64,000 bases of DNA, taken from the NCBI RefSeq assembly GCF_027531025.1, contig NZ_JAPZQX010000003.1, forward strand, positions 186,001-250,000, read 5' to 3'. This document shows, one piece after another, positions 8,323 through 17,196 of this stretch. The notes under the pieces were generated by a model. The model ran no database searches, was not told where the DNA came from, and saw only the letters and a list, made by a program, of their open reading frames with translations. Positions within the stretch are counted from its first letter, which is position 1. Every line of letters starts with the position of its first letter. The DNA is from Novosphingobium sp. GTDB taxonomy: Bacteria > Pseudomonadota > Alphaproteobacteria > Sphingomonadales > Sphingomonadaceae. The translations under genes were made by a program, and so were the position numbers.

Positions 8323-8928
8323 ATGCTACGCGGCATCCAACTGTTTGCGCTGATTGCGCTGGGTTCGGCTCTGGCCGGATGGTCGGCCGTCGGCGTGGCC
8401 GAGGAAGCCCGCGTTCCCCCGGCGCATCCGTCGGCAAACGCCCGGATGGTCTCGATTCCGCCGGCCCCGGTTCAGCGCCTGGCCGATGGGGGCGAAGAAA
8501 TCGTGCCGGTGTTCCGCGATTACTTCCGCCTGCCCGATCCGGCCCAGGTGCGGATCGAACAGCGCGTGACGATCCGGATCAGCCCGCGTCCCGCCCCGGT
8601 GCCGATGGCCGTATTCTCCAGCAACGAAGGCCGCGACATGGGTGAGCCGCGCACCATCGAGCGCAAGATGGGCAAGTGCGTGCCGCTGGGCGGCGTGCTG
8701 GGGGTCCAGTCGGGCGGCGGCAACAAGCTGCTGCTGTTCATGCGCGGCCAGCGGCTGGTCAGTGCAACACTGGAAAAGGCCTGCCAGGGGCGTGACTATT
8801 ACTCGGGCTTCCTGGTGGCGCAGCATGCCGACGGGCAACTCTGCGTCGACCGCGACGAGCTCCTGGCCCGCAGCGGCGCCAAGTGCAAGGTCAAGGGCTA
8901 TCGCGAGATCATGCTGGTCGAGGACTGA
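8323..8928 (+). CDS. Small exported protein of unknown function
   Basis: I do not recognise this 201-aa protein. The start ATG at 8323 follows a CCGGGGG ribosome site and opens a clear Sec signal peptide (MLRGIQLFALIALGSALAG), with likely cleavage after AVGVA. The mature part begins with an acidic and proline-rich stretch, then a compact domain containing IEQRVTIRISPRPAP and three cysteines that could form disulfides. The reading frame is open 102 bp further upstream, but that part has no signal-peptide character. It is divergent from the flavoprotein and upstream of the helicase in the same direction. A periplasmic location is inferred; no function is proposed. Confidence 0.75.
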   Translation: MLRGIQLFALIALGSALAGWSAVGVAEEARVPPAHPSANARMVSIPPAPVQRLADGGEEIVPVFRDYFRLPDPAQVRIEQRVTIRISPRPAPVPMAVFSSNEGRDMGEPRTIERKMGKCVPLGGVLGVQSGGGNKLLLFMRGQRLVSATLEKACQGRDYYSGFLVAQHADGQLCVDRDELLARSGAKCKVKGYREIMLVED

Positions 8929-9038
8929 GCGGCGGGTTTCCTTGACTTTCGGCCTGCATTGCGCCTAGGGCGCGGCAGCGCAAGTGTCGGAACCGTGAGA
9001 CCGGCCAGACGCCGCTCACATCCGGAACCCTATTGCAC

Positions 9039-10445
9039 ATGTCCTTTGCCGATCTCGGCCTCTCTCCCGAACTTGTCCAGGCGGTGACCGCCAAGGGCTA
9101 TGACACGCCCACGCCGATCCAGGCCCAGGCTATCCCGCAGGTGCTGATGATGCGCGATCTGATCGCCATCGCCCAGACCGGCACCGGCAAGACCGCCAGC
9201 TTCGTGCTGCCGATGATCGACGTGCTCTCGCACGGCCGCCGCCGGGCGATGATGCCGCGCAGCCTGATCCTGGAGCCGACCCGCGAACTCGCCGCCCAGG
9301 TCGCCGAGAATTTCGAGGCTTACGGCGTCAATCACGATCTCAAGATGGCGCTGCTGATTGGCGGCGTGCAGATGGGTGACCAGGTCAAGGCGCTGAACGA
9401 GGGCGTTGACGTGCTGATCGCCACGCCGGGCCGGCTGATGGACCTGTTCGAACGCGGCAAGATCCTGCTGACTGGCTGCGATCTGCTGGTGATCGACGAG
9501 GCCGACCGGATGCTCGACATGGGCTTCATCCCCGATATCGAGACGATCTGTTCCAAGCTGCCGACGCAGCGCCAGACCCTGCTGTTCAGCGCGACCATGC
9601 CGCCGCCGATCAAGAAGCTGGCGGACAAGTTCCTGTCGAATCCCAAGTCGATCGAAGTCGCGCGGCCGGCCTCGGCCAATGTCAACATTGCCCAGCACAA
9701 GGTGCTGGTGCCATCGGCCCGCAACAAGCGCGATGTGCTGCGCACCCTGCTGCGGACCGATGACGTGAAGACGGCCATGATCTTCGCCAACCGCAAGACC
9801 ACGGTGCGCGAACTGAACAAGAGCCTGCAGAGCCACGGCTTCTCCTCGGGCGAGATTCATGGCGACATGGACCAGTCGTCGCGCATCGCCACGCTGGACA
9901 AGTTCAAGGACGGCACGATCAACATCCTGTGCTGTTCGGACGTTGCCGCGCGCGGGCTGGACGTGAAGGGCGTGAGCCACGTCTTCAACTTCGACACGCC
10001 CTGGCACCCGGACGATTACGTCCACCGCATCGGCCGCACCGGCCGCGCGGGCGCGACCGGCCGGGCCTTTACCCTGGTCGCGCCGGAAGACCAGGAAGCG
10101 ATCGAGAACGTCGAAAAGCTGACCGGCATGAAGATCCCGGTCTTCACTGTCGAGGGCGGCAGGGCTGCCGACAAGCCCGAACGCGCCCCGCGTGAGCGCA
10201 AGGCCCGCGCAGATCGTCCGGCGCGTGAGGAAAAGCCGCGCAGCGAAGATAAGCCCCGCCGCGAGGCCCGTCCGCGCCGCGAGGAAGCCCCGGTGCGCGA
10301 GGAAGCGCCCGTGCGTGAGGAGCGGCCAGTCCGCGCGGTGCAGCCGCGCGCTGAAAAGCCGCGCCGCGATGACCGCGAACCGCCCAGCCAGCCCGGCGAA
10401 TGGAACGGTCCGATCCCGGGCTTCCTGAATTTCGGCGTCAGCTGA
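9039..10445 (+). CDS. DEAD-box ATP-dependent RNA helicase (RhlE type)
   Basis: The 468-aa product unwinds structured RNA, likely in ribosome assembly, mRNA decay or cold adaptation. All helicase motifs are present: the Q motif region GYDTPTPIQAQ (20-30), Walker A AQTGTGKT (45-52), PTRELA (80-85), DEAD (153-156), SAT, and HRIGRTGR near 329. From about residue 385 the protein is a low-complexity Arg/Glu/Pro tail with repeats such as RPRREEAPVREEAPVREE, a charged RNA-binding extension common in alphaproteobacterial RhlE proteins. The ATG at 9039 (MSFADLGLSPEL) is used instead of a TTG six bases upstream. It converges on the M20 hydrolase. Confidence 0.93.
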   Translation: MSFADLGLSPELVQAVTAKGYDTPTPIQAQAIPQVLMMRDLIAIAQTGTGKTASFVLPMIDVLSHGRRRAMMPRSLILEPTRELAAQVAENFEAYGVNHDLKMALLIGGVQMGDQVKALNEGVDVLIATPGRLMDLFERGKILLTGCDLLVIDEADRMLDMGFIPDIETICSKLPTQRQTLLFSATMPPPIKKLADKFLSNPKSIEVARPASANVNIAQHKVLVPSARNKRDVLRTLLRTDDVKTAMIFANRKTTVRELNKSLQSHGFSSGEIHGDMDQSSRIATLDKFKDGTINILCCSDVAARGLDVKGVSHVFNFDTPWHPDDYVHRIGRTGRAGATGRAFTLVAPEDQEAIENVEKLTGMKIPVFTVEGGRAADKPERAPRERKARADRPAREEKPRSEDKPRREARPRREEAPVREEAPVREERPVRAVQPRAEKPRRDDREPPSQPGEWNGPIPGFLNFGVS

Positions 10446-10460
10446 GCCGGACCGGCTGGA

Positions 10461-10481
10461 GCGGCGCTATTTGAGCGCCGC
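10461..10481. terminator. Hairpin between convergent helicase and M20 genes
   Basis: A perfect 8-bp stem (GCGGCGCT/AGCGCCGC) with a 5-nt loop lies in the 21-bp gap and runs into the stop codon of the M20 gene. It could serve both converging transcripts, but there is no clear U-tract. Confidence 0.4.
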
Positions 10482-11981
10482 CAGTTGGTACATCATTTCG
10501 ACATAGCCCATCGTCGCGTCGGTGATCCCGGCGACCTTGGGATTGGTCGATTCCACCAGATACCACTCGTTCGGCGCATGGGCGCCGCTGCCGCTGCCGA
10601 TCCCGAAGTGGCCGGCGGGGATCGAGACGGGCGGGGCGGTAAAGACCGCGCCCGGCCACGATCCGGCGAGCCGCGGGTTGAGATTGGCGGTGACGCCCAG
10701 CGCGCGATAGCTGGCCAGCTCGGCGCGGATCAGGCGGCTGTCCTCTGCGGTCTCGGTCGGATCATAGCCGCCGCTGACTTTCATCTCGATATCCTGGAAA
10801 CCGCGCTTGTCGAGATGCGCGCGCAGCTTGCGCTCGGCTTCGGCGCGGGTCTGGTTGGGGACCAGCCGCAGGTCGAGCTTGGCTGTGGCCTTGCCCGGCA
10901 GGATGGTCTTGCCACCGGGGCCGGTATAGCCCGCCACCAGCCCTTCGATATTGACGGTCGGCTCCTGCGCCAGCCGCTCCAGCGCCTGGTTATAGGGCAG
11001 GTTGTCGATCCAGTGGGTGACGCCGAGCGACTGCTTTTGCTGCGCCTCGTTCCCGGCCGCCGCCACCTGCGCGATCAGTTCCCGTTCGCGCGGAGTCAGC
11101 TTGCGGACATTCTCGAACCAGCCGTCGATCGCGGCCGTATTGCCATCGGGCGTGACCAGCGTGTTGAGCGCCGTGACCAGCCGCCAGACCGGGCTGTCGA
11201 CCACCGCCTTGAGGCTGGAATGGATATCGTCCTTCGGCCCGCGGCCCCACTTTTCGCCACTGGCGATCAGTTCCAGCTCGATCACGCCCTTGGAGCCAAG
11301 GTTGACCTGAACCTCGCCATTGGGGCCTTGCCAGCCGGCGGGAATGAAAATGCCGGCGCACTTGCGCAGCGCAGCCAGCACGTCCGGCGTTTCGACGATC
11401 TGGCGGAAATTGGGGGAGCCGATCTCTTCCTCGCCCTCGGCCACCAGCACCAGGTTGACCGGGGGCTTCACCCCGGCGGTCTTCATGGCGTGAAGCGCGG
11501 CCAGCAAGGTTGCTTCCGGCCCCTTCTGGTTCACCGCGCCGCGGCCCATGATCACCTGGCCCCAGCCGGGCTTGTCGACAATCCGCGCTTCCAGCGGGTG
11601 CGATTGCCATTCGGCGGGATCGAACTGCTTCACATCGTACATGAAGTAGATGCCCAGCGTGGTCTTGGCGCCGTTGTCCATCACGCCGAACACACCGGGA
11701 ATGCCGGAGCTGGTCGGAACCTGGCGAACGCCGGTGAACCCTGCGGCGCGGGCCAGTTCCTCCATATAGGCCGCGCCCTGTGCGATATTGAGGTTTTCGG
11801 CCGCAATCGTCGGCAGGCCGATCCAGTCCTGGATGCGCTTGATGTCCGCCGCCTTGTTCTTCAGCGCGGCTGCGCGGATCGCGGCGCGGGCATCGGCCTT
11901 GGCAAAGACGCGGTTCGGCAGGAACGCGGCTCCAGCCCCCAGCAGCAGGGAATTGCGGATCAGCGTGCGGCGGTCATGCAT
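10467..11981 (-). CDS. Exported M20-family metallohydrolase-like protein with altered metal ligands
   Basis: The 504-aa protein has the M20/M28 dipeptidase architecture: a catalytic domain interrupted by a dimerisation lid. The N-terminus DRRTLIRNSLLLGAGAAFL looks like a twin-arginine or Sec signal, so the enzyme is probably periplasmic. The catalytic EGEEEIGS (182-189) and the C-terminal HAPNEW histidine near residue 468 are present. However, the usual metal-binding His-x-Asp (GHxDV) reads FMYDV, with Met114 in place of His. The bridging Asp of the usual GRGATDDKG reads GRGAVNQKG with Asn151. The next Asp ligand is not evident in GIFIPAGWQ. It may use one metal or have lost peptidase activity. 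It converges with the helicase gene. Confidence 0.85.
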   Translation of the reverse strand: MHDRRTLIRNSLLLGAGAAFLPNRVFAKADARAAIRAAALKNKAADIKRIQDWIGLPTIAAENLNIAQGAAYMEELARAAGFTGVRQVPTSSGIPGVFGVMDNGAKTTLGIYFMYDVKQFDPAEWQSHPLEARIVDKPGWGQVIMGRGAVNQKGPEATLLAALHAMKTAGVKPPVNLVLVAEGEEEIGSPNFRQIVETPDVLAALRKCAGIFIPAGWQGPNGEVQVNLGSKGVIELELIASGEKWGRGPKDDIHSSLKAVVDSPVWRLVTALNTLVTPDGNTAAIDGWFENVRKLTPRERELIAQVAAAGNEAQQKQSLGVTHWIDNLPYNQALERLAQEPTVNIEGLVAGYTGPGGKTILPGKATAKLDLRLVPNQTRAEAERKLRAHLDKRGFQDIEMKVSGGYDPTETAEDSRLIRAELASYRALGVTANLNPRLAGSWPGAVFTAPPVSIPAGHFGIGSGSGAHAPNEWYLVESTNPKVAGITDATMGYVEMMYQLAALK

Positions 11982-12075
11982 TGGTCTGTTCTCCCCATCT
12001 CGAAGGCCCCCCGAAATCGAGGGCGAAGGATGGCCGGACGGGGATGATCAGGCAAGCCGCCTTGGCAACCGGTAC

Positions 12076-14361
12076 TCAGGCCAGTTTCACGAAACTGTCG
12101 ATCACGCGCTTGGGCCCGGCGGTCTCGAAGTCGATCTCCAGCTTGTTGCCTTCCTGCGCGGTGATCGTGCCGTAACCGAACTTGTCGTGGAACACACGCG
12201 CGCCGACCCGCACGTCGCTGCGCTGCTTGGCGGCGAAGCTGGCGGCAGAGCGGGTCGCTTCGGGCAGGCGGCGCGGGGTGGGATCATAGCTTTGCGCGGC
12301 GGCGCGCTGCCAGCCCGGTCCGCGCGCGGCACTGCGGCTGGCATTGTCGCGTGCGACATGGGCGAAGGGATCGTCACATTCGCTCCACTGTGCCCGCCAC
12401 AGCGAGGCTCCGCCCGACAGGCTCGATTCCTGTTCGATATGGGCTTCGGGCAGCTCGGCAATGAAGCGGCTGGGGATCGAACTGGTCCACTGGCCATAGA
12501 TCCGCCGGTTGGCGGCGTGGAGGATCGTGCAGCGCCGCCGCGCGCGGGTGATCGCGACATAGGCCAGGCGGCGTTCCTCCTCCAGGCTGGCAAGCCCGCC
12601 CTCATCGAGCGACCGCTGGCTGGGGAAGACGCCTTCTTCCCAGCCGGGCAGGAAGACGTTGTCGAATTCCAGCCCCTTGGCGCCGTGCATCGTCATGATG
12701 GTGACCTTCTCGGCATCGTCGGCGGCCTCGTTGTCCATCACCAGGCTGACGTGTTCGAGGAAATCGCCGAGCGTCTCGTAATCCTCCATGGCGCGGGCGA
12801 GTTCGACCAGGTTTTCTAGGCGGCCGGCGCTCTCCGCGCTTTTTTCTGCCTGAAGCGCGGCGGTGTAGCCGCTCTCGTCCAGCAGGGTGCGGACCAGTTC
12901 AGCCGGGGAGGCGGTCTTGGCTAGGTCGCGCCAGCGGGCGATGTCGCGCATGAAGGCCAGCAGCGTGTTGCGTGCCCGCGCGGGCAGCTCGTCGGTATCG
13001 GCAATCTCGACCGCCGCCAGGCTCAGCGGCACGCCGCGCGCGCGGGCATGGCGGTGCAGCTTTTCCAGCGTCTTGTCGCCCAGGCCGCGCTTGGGGGTGT
13101 TGTAGATCCGCTCGAAAGCCAGGTCGTCGCTCGGCTGGGCGATCAGGCGGAGATAGGCGAGGGCATCGCGGATTTCAGCACGTTCGTAGAACCGGAAGCC
13201 GCCGATGATCTTGTAACCCATGCCGATCGCGATGAAGCGGTCCTCGAACTCGCGGGTCTGGAACTGGGCGCGGACCAGGATCGCCGCCTGGTTGAGGCTG
13301 GCCCCTTCGCGCTCCAGCCGCTCGATCTCCTCGCCGACCCGGCGGGCTTCCTCGGGCGCGTCCCACACGCCGATCACGCGAACCTTGTCGCCGCCGTTGC
13401 GCTCGGTCCACAGCGTCTTGCCCAGCCGCTGGCTGTTCGCATCGATCAGGCCAGAGGCGGCGGCTAGAATGTCTGGCGTGGAGCGATAGTTCTGCTCCAG
13501 CTTGATGATCTTTGCGCCCGGAAAATCTTTTTCAAACCGCAGGATATTGGCCACTTCTGCGCCACGCCATGAATAGATCGACTGGTCGTCATCGCCCACC
13601 ACGCAGATGTTGTGGCGTGGCTGGGCCAGCAGGCGCAGCCACAGGTACTGGACCTGGTTGGTATCCTGGTACTCGTCCACCATGATGTATTTGAAGCGCT
13701 GCCGGTACTGCTCCAGCACCTCGGGGTGGCTGCGCAGGATGGTCAGCATGTGCAGCAGCAGATCGCCGAAATCGCAGGCATTCAGCGCCTTCAGCCGGTC
13801 CTGGTAAAGCCGGTAGAACTTCTGCCCCTGGCCATTGGCGAAGCTCTCGTTTTCAAGTGCATCCAGATCTTCGGGGCGCAGGCCCTTGTTTTTCCAGCGA
13901 TCGATGCACTGGGCCAGCTGGCGCGGCGGCCAGCGCTTGTCATCCAGCCCCTCGGCCTGGATCAGCTGCTTGAGCACGCGGAGTTGATCGTCGGTATCGA
14001 TGATCGTGTAGTTCTGTTGCAGGCCAGCCAGTTCGGCATGGCGGCGCAGCATCTTGGCGGCAATCGCATGGAAGGTACCGAGCCAGGGCATCCCTTCCAC
14101 CGCCGGGCCGACCAGGTGGCCGACCCGCTCCTTCATCTCGCGCGCGGCCTTGTTGGTGAAGGTGACGCAAAGGATCTCGCTCGGCCAGGCCAGGCGGCTG
14201 CGGATGATGTGCGCCAGCCGCGCGGTCAGCGCCGCGGTCTTGCCGGTGCCCGCCCCGGCCAGCATCAGCACCGGGCCCTCGGTCGCCAGCACGGCTTCGC
14301 GCTGCGGGGGATTGAGCCCGCTGAGCAGGGGATCGGAGCTTGAGTCGGGAAGCGTGGTCAC
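12076..14361 (-). CDS. UvrD/PcrA-type superfamily 1A DNA helicase
   Basis: The 761-aa protein is an ATP-dependent 3'-5' DNA helicase for nucleotide-excision and mismatch repair or clearing of RecA and replication conflicts. Helicase motifs are clear: Q motif LNPPQREAVL, Walker A LAGAGTGKTAALTAR (35-49), CVTFTNKAAREMKERV, DEYQDTNQVQY near 228, GDDDQSIYSWRGA, LEQNYRST, TMHGAKGLEF and EERRLAYVAITRA. The C-terminal tail ends in the Tudor-like segment VFHDKFGYGTITAQEGNKLEIDF split into usual UvrD/PcrA repeats (GARVFHDKFGYGTI). The start is a GTG at 14361. It is divergent from the permease at 14448. Gene name could be uvrD or pcrA. Confidence 0.93.
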   Translation of the reverse strand: MTTLPDSSSDPLLSGLNPPQREAVLATEGPVLMLAGAGTGKTAALTARLAHIIRSRLAWPSEILCVTFTNKAAREMKERVGHLVGPAVEGMPWLGTFHAIAAKMLRRHAELAGLQQNYTIIDTDDQLRVLKQLIQAEGLDDKRWPPRQLAQCIDRWKNKGLRPEDLDALENESFANGQGQKFYRLYQDRLKALNACDFGDLLLHMLTILRSHPEVLEQYRQRFKYIMVDEYQDTNQVQYLWLRLLAQPRHNICVVGDDDQSIYSWRGAEVANILRFEKDFPGAKIIKLEQNYRSTPDILAAASGLIDANSQRLGKTLWTERNGGDKVRVIGVWDAPEEARRVGEEIERLEREGASLNQAAILVRAQFQTREFEDRFIAIGMGYKIIGGFRFYERAEIRDALAYLRLIAQPSDDLAFERIYNTPKRGLGDKTLEKLHRHARARGVPLSLAAVEIADTDELPARARNTLLAFMRDIARWRDLAKTASPAELVRTLLDESGYTAALQAEKSAESAGRLENLVELARAMEDYETLGDFLEHVSLVMDNEAADDAEKVTIMTMHGAKGLEFDNVFLPGWEEGVFPSQRSLDEGGLASLEEERRLAYVAITRARRRCTILHAANRRIYGQWTSSIPSRFIAELPEAHIEQESSLSGGASLWRAQWSECDDPFAHVARDNASRSAARGPGWQRAAAQSYDPTPRRLPEATRSAASFAAKQRSDVRVGARVFHDKFGYGTITAQEGNKLEIDFETAGPKRVIDSFVKLA

Positions 14362-14447
14362 GCGGAACGGCTAGGGAACATCGCCGCGCGGCGCAAGGGC
14401 ATCGCGCCGGTTGACACCAGCGTCTTTGGCCCGCAGCACTTGCGCCC

Positions 14448-15701
14448 ATGCACCCGATCCGCCAGCACGCCCGCATCCTCACCGCCAGCCTCGTTGGCAC
14501 CGCGGTGGAATTCTATGATTTCTACATCTACGCCACGGCCGCGGCGCTCGTGTTCGGGCCGCTGTTCTTCCCCTCCAGCGATCCGACCACGCAGGTGATG
14601 CTCAGCTTCATGAGCTTCGGCATTGCCTTCTTCGCGCGGCCGGTGGGGGCGATCGCCTTTGGCCATTTCGGGGACCGGATCGGGCGCAAGTCGACCCTGG
14701 TCGCCTCGCTGCTGCTGATGGGCGGATCGACGCTGCTGATTGCCTTCTTGCCCACCTACGCGATGATCGGCTGGGTCGCTCCGGCGCTGCTCTGCGTGCT
14801 GCGGTTCGGGCAGGGGTTTGGCCTGGGCGGCGAATGGGGTGGAGCGGCGCTGCTGGCGGTGGAAAACGCGCCGCAGGGCTGGACCGCCCGGTTTGGCGCT
14901 GCCCCGCAACTGGGCGCGCCGCTGGGCTTCCTCGCCGCCAACGGGCTATTCCTGGTGCTGGGGCTGTGGCTGGATGATGCCGCGTTCAATGCCTGGGGCT
15001 GGCGCATCCCGTTCCTGTTCAGCGCCGTGCTGGTGATCATCGGCCTGTGGGTGCGGCTGAAGATCGGCGAAACGCCTGCCTTTCAGGAAGCGCTCGACAA
15101 GGCTCCGCCGCATGCCGTGCCGCTATGGGAACTGCGGCGTCATTCGGGTGCGCTGCTGGCCGGAAGCGCCGGGGTGATCGCCTGCTTCGCGATCTTCTAT
15201 CTCGCCACGGCCTATGCCCTGGCCCAGGGGACGACCACCTTCGGCTATAGTCGCGAGACGTTCCTGGCGGTGCAGCTGGGGGCCAATACCTTCCTGGCGC
15301 TTGGCATCATTCTGGCCGCGATCCATGCCGACCGGACCGCGCCGGGGCGCACGCTGCTGCTCGGCGCGCTGGCCACCGTAGCTTTGGGCTTTGCTTTCGG
15401 GCCAGGGCTGGCTTCCGGCTCGCTGCCGACAATCTTCGCGACGCTCGCCGCAGCGCTGCTGGTGATGGGCTTCGTCTATGGCCCGCTTGGCGGCTGGCTG
15501 CCGACGCTGTTCCCAGTGGGGGTGCGCTACAGCGGGATTTCGGTCGCTTTCAACGCGGGCGGCATCGTTGGCGGGGCGCTGACCCCTCTGGCGGCGCAAT
15601 GGCTGGCCGGGCAAGGGATGGGCGCGCAGGCCGGGCTGCTGCTAAGCGTGGCCGGGCTGGTGACGCTGGCGGGAATCCTCGCGGCTAGGCCGCAAGCCTG
15701 A
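14448..15701 (+). CDS. MFS permease, metabolite:H+ symporter (MHS) type
   Basis: The 417-aa protein has about 12 transmembrane helices and belongs to the ShiA/ProP/KgtP branch of the major facilitator superfamily, which imports organic acids, betaines or shikimate with protons. Diagnostic stretches are the N-terminal GTAVEFYDFYIYATAAALVF, the loop motif GHFGDRIGRKSTLV between helices 2 and 3, and RFGQGFGLGGEWGGAALL. The start ATG at 14448 lies 86 bp from the divergent helicase gene. Its 3' end overlaps the convergent rsmD gene by 17 bp. The transported compound cannot be predicted. Confidence 0.88.
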   Translation: MHPIRQHARILTASLVGTAVEFYDFYIYATAAALVFGPLFFPSSDPTTQVMLSFMSFGIAFFARPVGAIAFGHFGDRIGRKSTLVASLLLMGGSTLLIAFLPTYAMIGWVAPALLCVLRFGQGFGLGGEWGGAALLAVENAPQGWTARFGAAPQLGAPLGFLAANGLFLVLGLWLDDAAFNAWGWRIPFLFSAVLVIIGLWVRLKIGETPAFQEALDKAPPHAVPLWELRRHSGALLAGSAGVIACFAIFYLATAYALAQGTTTFGYSRETFLAVQLGANTFLALGIILAAIHADRTAPGRTLLLGALATVALGFAFGPGLASGSLPTIFATLAAALLVMGFVYGPLGGWLPTLFPVGVRYSGISVAFNAGGIVGGALTPLAAQWLAGQGMGAQAGLLLSVAGLVTLAGILAARPQA

Positions 15702-16236
15702 ACAGCGTCAGCCGCGCCTTGCCGACTTTGCGATCGGCGAGGGCTTCAAGGCCTTTGACCTGCGGCACTTCGTCGTACCCGGTTTCAAGGCTGATCCAGG
15801 TCGCCGGGCCGATCCAGCCGAGGCGGTTGAGCTTGTCGAGCGCTACCTGGCCCGCGCCAGTGCCATAAGGCGGATCGAGCAGGATCAGGTCGAGTGGGGT
15901 CTTGGCCGGCCCCATCGCCAGCACCGATCCGGCGCGCACCTCGCTTTGCGGCTGGGCGTGGAGGTTGGCGATATTGCTGCGCAGCGCGCGCAGGGCCGGG
16001 GCATCCTGCTCGACGAACAGGCACGAGGCGGCACCGCGTGATAGCGCTTCCAGCCCCAGCGCGCCCGATCCGGCGAACAGGTCGGCCACGGTCAGTCCTT
16101 CGAAATCGCCGATCCGGCTGACCAGCATCGAAAACAGCGTTTCACGCGTGCGGTCGGCAGTGGGGCGCGTGGCATCGCCCACCGGCGCGACGAGCTTCCT
16201 GCCGCGCCATTGCCCGGCAATGATCCGCAGGCTCAT
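15685..16236 (-). CDS. rsmD: 16S rRNA (guanine(966)-N(2))-methyltransferase RsmD
   Basis: The 183-aa class I SAM methyltransferase modifies G966 of 16S rRNA. The start MSLRIIAGQWRGRKL, the RPTADRTRETLFSML segment, the SAM-binding DLFAGSGALGLEALSRG (about 51-67) and the catalytic DPPYGTG (near 120-126) are the RsmD signature. Its start codon overlaps the stop of the pseudouridine synthase gene by 4 bp (ATGA-type coupling), so the two RNA-modification genes form an operon. The 3' end overlaps the convergent permease. Confidence 0.95.
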   Translation of the reverse strand: MSLRIIAGQWRGRKLVAPVGDATRPTADRTRETLFSMLVSRIGDFEGLTVADLFAGSGALGLEALSRGAASCLFVEQDAPALRALRSNIANLHAQPQSEVRAGSVLAMGPAKTPLDLILLDPPYGTGAGQVALDKLNRLGWIGPATWISLETGYDEVPQVKGLEALADRKVGKARLTLFRLAA

Positions 16237-17165
16237 TTGCGCGGCGTCCCAGGTTTGCGCGGTGGGCCCGGCTTGCGCGGCGGGCCCTTGCGGGCAGCTG
16301 GCTTGCCCGCAGCCGGCTTCGGCCCGGAAGGCTTGCGCGGCCCATCGCGGCGGATACGCATCCGGGCCTGGTCATGCGCAGGGCGCGGCGGCGCGGCTTC
16401 TGTTTCGCCCGGCACCTTGAGACTTTTGACGAACCGCTCCACCTCGACCTGGCGGATCTCGACCACCTGGCCGCGTGGCAGGTCAAGCAGTTCGAACGGG
16501 CCATAGGCGGTGCGGATCAGGCGGCTGACTTCGAGGCCGAGATGCTCCAGCACACGGCGCACTTCGCGGTTCTTGCCTTCGGTGATCGTCACTTCGATCC
16601 ACTGGTTGCGCCCGGTGCTGCGCTCCATGTTGGCGTTGATCGGGCCATAACGGATGCCCTCGATCTCGATCCCCTCGATCAGCTCCTCCAGCTGGTCCTG
16701 CGTGACATCGCCAAAGGTGCGGGCGCGATAGGTGCGCGGCAGGCCGGTGGAAGGCAGCTCCATGGTTCGCTTCAGGCCGCCATCATTGGTCAGCAGCAGC
16801 AGTCCCTCGGTGTTGAAGTCCAGTCGCCCGATCGGCATCACGCGGCCCGCGTTGGCGGGCAGGGCATTGCGCAGCGCGGTGTAGATCGTTGGCCGACCCG
16901 CGGGATCGCGCTCGGCGGTGATCAGCCCGGCAGGCTTGTGGAACAGGAACAGCCGCGCGGCATCGGGGTCTTTCACCGCCTTGCCGTCCACGTTCACGCC
17001 CTTCAGGCTGGTCAGCACGGTGTTGGGGGTGGTGACCACTTCATCGCCGATCTTGACCCGGCCATCCGCGATCATCCGCTCAACCTCGCGGCGGCTGGCG
17101 ATGCCGGCGCGGGCAAGGAGTTTGGCGATGCGATCGCCTGTTCGGGGATTGTCGGATGCAGTCAT
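16233..17165 (-). CDS. rluB: rRNA pseudouridine synthase, RluB/RsuA family
   Basis: The 310-aa protein isomerises a uridine in rRNA, by analogy U2605 of 23S rRNA. An S4 RNA-binding domain covers roughly residues 10-65 (IAKLLARAGIASRREVERMI). The catalytic domain has the Asp116 motif GRLDFNTEGLLLLTNDG and the C-terminal EGKNREVRRVLEHLGLEVSRL. From about 235 the chain is a low-complexity basic Lys/Arg/Pro/Gly tail, probably RNA-binding and typical of alphaproteobacterial members. It is translationally coupled to rsmD downstream. Confidence 0.92.
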   Translation of the reverse strand: MTASDNPRTGDRIAKLLARAGIASRREVERMIADGRVKIGDEVVTTPNTVLTSLKGVNVDGKAVKDPDAARLFLFHKPAGLITAERDPAGRPTIYTALRNALPANAGRVMPIGRLDFNTEGLLLLTNDGGLKRTMELPSTGLPRTYRARTFGDVTQDQLEELIEGIEIEGIRYGPINANMERSTGRNQWIEVTITEGKNREVRRVLEHLGLEVSRLIRTAYGPFELLDLPRGQVVEIRQVEVERFVKSLKVPGETEAAPPRPAHDQARMRIRRDGPRKPSGPKPAAGKPAARKGPPRKPGPPRKPGTPRK

Positions 17166-17196
17166 GGCGCGGCCTTAGCGGCAGAACGCCCGCGCG

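Noticed and set aside
9929-10428. Secondary frames in the C-terminal tail of the helicase
   Set aside because: They arise from the Arg/Pro-rich repetitive tail and lack independent ribosome sites.
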